Source: Microglena sp. YARC (lineage: Eukaryota; Chlorophyta; Chlorophyceae; Chlamydomonadales; Chlamydomonadaceae). From it: a stretch of DNA of 64,000 nt. Below, in pieces: positions 60,858 through 64,000 of the stretch (position 1 is the stretch's first letter; the number at the start of each line of letters is the position of its first letter). The notes below the pieces were generated by a model. The model was not told where the DNA came from. It searched no databases and saw only the letters and a list, made by a program, of their open reading frames with translations. Made by a program: the position numbers and the translations under genes. Location: the NCBI GenBank assembly GCA_022414725.1, contig CM039462.1:128190455-128254454 (forward strand). Direction: 5' to 3'.

Positions 60858-60901
60858 GGCCTCAAATTTCAAGTGATCCAAGCCTCTTGAAATTTGAGGC
60901 C
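60858..60901. repeat. Perfect 16-bp-arm hairpin next to telomere-like CCCTAAA
   Basis: GGCCTCAAATTTCAAG at 60858-60873 pairs with 60886-60901 over a 12-base loop; CCCTAAACCCTAAA lies just to the left. Confidence 0.85.
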
Positions 60902-60979
60902 AGCAATTCAGTTTGGACTTCCTGAACAACCCTGGTTCACTCCACCTGCGGATGTTCAGCAGCCTGGAGGCTGATAGAC

Positions 60980-61205
60980 CATGTAATCAAATCAAAACTA
61001 CCGTGCAGTGGTAGGGCCAGTTGTGTAACCAAATCAAAACTATCGTGCAGTGGTAGGGCCAGTTGTGTAACCAAATCAAAGCTACCGTGCAGTGGTAGGG
61101 CCAGTTGTGTAACCAAATCAAAACTACCGTGCAGTGGTAGGGCCAGTTGTGTAATCAAATCAAAACTACCGTGCAGTGGTAGGGCCAGTTGTGTAATCAG
61201 AGTTA
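60980..61205 (+). repeat. ~42 bp minisatellite, 5 copies
   Basis: Unit AATCAAAACTACCGTGCAGT, GGTAGGGCCAGTTGTGTAAC, C. Confidence 0.93.
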
Positions 61206-61452
61206 CAAGATCTAGTCACAGTCTTGCTGTTGCTTTCTGCGCTCGGGAGTCGGGAGAGTAGTGTAGCACAGCAATACAAACGACCCATGTCCAATCCGCC
61301 ATTCCGCCCTCTGTCGTACTTTGAGCAGCCTGAACCCCGAAGTGCCTAATTATATCAAGAGAGACCTACCTCACAAGGTGGTGTGTAAGACGTACAGATT
61401 TATAACTTCCTCCCACTATGGTACCTGAAGGTTCAAACTGATAGATGGAAAC

Positions 61453-61674
61453 CAGGGTACTACTTATGGCCGAATTGACCAGCGCTTAAGCGCACAGGCA
61501 AAAAATAAAACTACGCGGTGAGCGCACAGCCCAAAAATAAAACTGTGCGGTTAAAAAAAGCGCTCCTCAAAATGAAAAAATGCGCTTTCTTCACTCTTCT
61601 GGTAAAAACAAATCTGCGCTTTTCTGCGCTTTTTGTGCGCTATCCATTGGAAACGTCCCATTGTATGTGCCCTG
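61453..61674 (+). mobile_element. hAT-type MITE, family D
   Basis: Begins CAGGGTACTACTTATGG and ends TATGTGCCCTG; GCGC-rich body. Element J is inserted at its right edge. No clean target duplication. Confidence 0.65.
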
Positions 61675-61683
61675 GAAAGTCGG

Positions 61684-61782
61684 TGACTATAGCTAGCTCC
61701 GGCTTACGCTATGGTGTCCTTAACTTCCCGTCCTGTGAGTAACGGTTTTACACGGATGTAACAATTTCAATTTCAATTTCAA
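61684..61782 (-). mobile_element. Element J with 16-bp target duplication
   Basis: Inverse of 850-932, ending in TTTCAATTTCAATTTCAA. Flanked by TGCCCTGGAAAGTCGG (61668-61683) and TGCCTTGGAAAGTTGG (61783-61798), 14 of 16 identical. Confidence 0.72.
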
Positions 61783-61897
61783 TGCCTTGGAAAGTTGGAA
61801 GGATCGAGAGTATCACCTAAGTGATTCTGTAACCGTTTAAAATGAACACCATGTGGTCGTTGAATATACTGACGAAGCCTTATTGAATTCGAAAAGA

Positions 61898-61915
61898 AAG
61901 TATCAGAACCTGATT
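61898..61915 (+). other. Possible primer-binding site of the Copia element
   Basis: GTATCAGAACCTG resembles the initiator-tRNA-Met complement used by many Copia elements (TATCAGAGCC core) with one mismatch. It lies about 240 bases upstream of the ORF. The LTR to its left could not be delimited, and MITE D and element J occupy that region. Confidence 0.35.
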
Positions 61916-62133
61916 TTGCTATAGACCGGTTCTCCCGGTCCAGCTAGAGTGTCTTGGTGCGCCAGGCCTTCTGCCTGGAAGCTTCCATAGTAGTGCCTCT
62001 GCCCGTTAGGGCCGGCACCTACCAGCGGCAGTACCCTGAGGTACTGTCGCCTTTCCCTTCTTATACCTGCCATGTCGCCTGACATGCTATATTGCTATCA
62101 CGATTGTAAAGCCCACGCTCTAGTCCCTTCCCT
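61916..62133. other. Spacer before the Copia ORF
   Basis: GC-richer than the surroundings, with CCAGGCCTTCTGCCTGG and GTACCCTGAGGTAC hairpins; may be the element's untranslated leader. Confidence 0.4.
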
Positions 62134-63993
62134 GTGAGAGGGCTCAAGACATATTACTCCGGAAAGCTAAAGGTTATCGCTCATCAACGCCGCAACGTGT
62201 TCCACTGCAACAGACTTGAGCGCATCAAGCCTGTTACCCTGTCCGTAGATCCCGAGCTCCCGCGCACCAAGCCTGTTACCCTGTCCGTAGATCCCGAGCT
62301 CCCGCGCACCTGCAGTGCCTTCTACAGTTGCCGCCGCAACAACCGAAGGAAAAGGATCTCAGGTGCAGAATCTCCTCTGATTGCTAGGCACCCGCTGGAA
62401 CACCAGCCCTCCCCCCCCCCCCCACTGCGTCTACCCATCGTCCCCCTCTCCTCCCTTCCGCCAACTCCTTACCCCGTCGGCCCCGCAAGCCAAACTGCCC
62501 CCCCCCCCCCCCCCCCCTTTCCTATCCTGGACTATCCCAGCCCTTCTCAAATGGATGCACCGTCGGCATCCAACGCTACGGCATTCCACCAATGGCTGCA
62601 GGACATCTCTCAGGATATTAACGTGATGGAGGAAGAGAGTATAGATCTGCCCTTACCTAAAATACACTACAGATCTAAGATCTACATCTTGCACCACATG
62701 TCCCCAGCATTCAGATTACAGTACGGTCGTACCAAAATGTCTACAGACCTCATGTACTGGCTCAAAGATGTTAATGCAGACTGGTACTTTCAGAACGCCA
62801 AGGACCCTTACACAGATCCTTGGCCATTCCCATGGCTAAACAAAGACCACTACCACAAGCCCAAGGATGAGGACTCACTACAGCCTCTTGAAAACCCCTG
62901 CACAAGTCCTCAACAACAAACACCACAGCCAGACAACACACCCAGTACTCACTATGCTCTGAATGCAACCAAACACACCCGTAGCATATACAAAAACTGG
63001 ATCATGGACACAGGTGCCACGTCACACGTGACTGGAGACCCCAGCCTTCTCTATGACATCAAAGACATAATCCCTATAAAAGTCCTAACTGCCTCTGGCC
63101 ATACCTACATCACAAAGTCTGGCACAGCCCTCATCAGAGGAGAAAATGGTAAACTTCACAAACTCCTCAATGTCCACCTGAACTCAGATCAGAACACTCC
63201 CAACTTGTTCTCAATGGCATCAGCTATCAAAAATGTACCCAACATGGAAATCCAATTCAACTCTCACGAAGGCACCATGACCATCAACAACAAAGTCATC
63301 ATCTCAGGGCCAAAGAAACGTAACATCTACCTAGTCCCTGTAGTCAAACATGATCCTACACTGATCAGAGGATCAGAGTACACTACAGCTGTAGCCCTAG
63401 CAGCCGTCTCTAGAAAAAACCCTATGACAGCTGAACTCCAACACATCAGATTAGGACATCTAGCCTACAGTTATTTAGCAAGAATGGCCTCAGAAGATAT
63501 GGTCATTGGAAACGGCATCACCCCATCTGCATTCAATAAAATGAGTAAGCAAACCTGTGAGATCTGCATTCTCTCTAAAATGGACAAAAAACCCTATCCC
63601 ACATCTCACACCAGAGCTACCAGACCCATGGGTATCATTCACATTGACATGAGTGGAAAGATGAAAATCCCTAGCCTGAATGGAAGTCTCTACTTCCAAG
63701 GCATTCTAGATGATTACTCCAAATACTCCATTGTTACATTCCACAAAACTAAGGATGCAGTAGCCAGTGCAACAATCACTAAGCTCGAACGGTATGAAGT
63801 CCTCACCCAGAACAAAATTGGAACAATTTTCTGTGACAATGGATCAGAATACATTTGCAACAGATTCAAAAATTGGTGCAAAAAGAAAGAAATCACCCTC
63901 AACTTCACAGTTCCAGGCAACCCATCCACCAATGGTGCAGCAGAGCGCATGAACAGAACCCTGCATGACAGATCCACAGCCCTCCTCCTCTGA
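62134..63993 (+). CDS. Ty1/Copia polyprotein fragment: protease, GAG-pre-integrase, integrase (stop at 63991)
   Basis: Aspartic protease motif DTGATSH starts at 63007. The GAG-pre-integrase zinc motif follows (HIRLGH near 63442, C-x2-C at about 63557-63568). The integrase core has Asp at 63646 and 63835 and Glu at 63943; the last two are separated by 35 residues, the classic DD35E spacing. Domain order protease-integrase without reverse transcriptase before it is Copia-type. No CCHC knuckle is seen in the N-terminal part, which is Pro-rich with C runs and a duplicated 14-residue stretch (KPVTLSVDPELPRT). TGA at 63991-63993 interrupts the frame just after LHDRSTALLL, where family members continue, so the copy is probably defective. 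The rest lies beyond the window. Confidence 0.92.
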   Translation: MRGLKTYYSGKLKVIAHQRRNVFHCNRLERIKPVTLSVDPELPRTKPVTLSVDPELPRTCSAFYSCRRNNRRKRISGAESPLIARHPLEHQPSPPPPLRLPIVPLSSLPPTPYPVGPASQTAPPPPPPFPILDYPSPSQMDAPSASNATAFHQWLQDISQDINVMEEESIDLPLPKIHYRSKIYILHHMSPAFRLQYGRTKMSTDLMYWLKDVNADWYFQNAKDPYTDPWPFPWLNKDHYHKPKDEDSLQPLENPCTSPQQQTPQPDNTPSTHYALNATKHTRSIYKNWIMDTGATSHVTGDPSLLYDIKDIIPIKVLTASGHTYITKSGTALIRGENGKLHKLLNVHLNSDQNTPNLFSMASAIKNVPNMEIQFNSHEGTMTINNKVIISGPKKRNIYLVPVVKHDPTLIRGSEYTTAVALAAVSRKNPMTAELQHIRLGHLAYSYLARMASEDMVIGNGITPSAFNKMSKQTCEICILSKMDKKPYPTSHTRATRPMGIIHIDMSGKMKIPSLNGSLYFQGILDDYSKYSIVTFHKTKDAVASATITKLERYEVLTQNKIGTIFCDNGSEYICNRFKNWCKKKEITLNFTVPGNPSTNGAAERMNRTLHDRSTALLL

Positions 63994-64000
63994 TCCAAAT

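Overview
The window is nuclear DNA of a eukaryote, most probably a green alga. Both recognisable host genes are split by canonical GT-AG introns. One encodes an AP2-domain protein and the other an organelle-type FtsH-like AAA ATPase, a combination typical of the green lineage. Interstitial TTTAGGG (Arabidopsis-type) telomere repeats are common. The rest is minisatellites, SINEs, hAT-type MITEs and one Copia polyprotein fragment. A repeat-rich prasinophyte is my guess only. There is one assembly gap of exactly 1000 N (3015-4014).

Layout. 1-9.9 kb: no host gene; minisatellites, a SINE/MITE nest, hAT-type elements and one unexplained minus-strand ORF. 9.9-14.6 kb: a 35-copy array (129 bp unit) leading up to the first recognised exon of the AP2 gene. 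14.74-23.40 kb: AP2 gene in three exons, with a 5-bp frame break in a repeated linker. 23.4-26.3 kb: intergenic, two SINEs and a perfect hairpin. 26.3-57.2 kb: FtsH-like gene. Ten exons (29039-57221) join in phase into 435 codons including stop; a further 5' exon near 26.3-26.75 kb is likely. 57.2-61.9 kb: repeats and transposon relics. 62.1-64.0 kb: Copia protease/integrase ORF running to the window edge.

The main discovery is structural. In both genes nearly every intron is filled with tandem, decayed copies of the edge of the adjacent exon together with its splice site. Acceptor-side arrays lie upstream of an exon and repeat 'intron end + AG + first exon bases'. Donor-side arrays lie downstream and repeat 'last exon bases + GT + intron start'. 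Examples are about 18 copies of the start of FtsH exon 7 (42.3-44.7 kb), about 18 copies of its end (44.9-48.5 kb), 17 copies of an AP2-domain segment (18.36-19.80 kb) and 9 copies of the start of FtsH exon 11 (55.9-57.1 kb). Two unrelated neighbouring genes show it, so it looks like a genome-level process (exon-edge amplification) rather than a property of one gene.

Mobile elements date the process. A 287-bp hAT-type MITE with a perfect 8-bp target duplication sits inside one exon-copy array (47357-47643), and a SINE at 54.8 kb has its empty site preserved about 370 bp away. Three SINE families with different heads share one 3' body, which suggests one LINE machinery mobilises all of them.

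The two genes have no evident functional link. The AP2 protein should be a nuclear DNA-binding regulator. The FtsH-like protein should be a membrane-anchored AAA unfoldase; no M41 protease domain is visible in this window.
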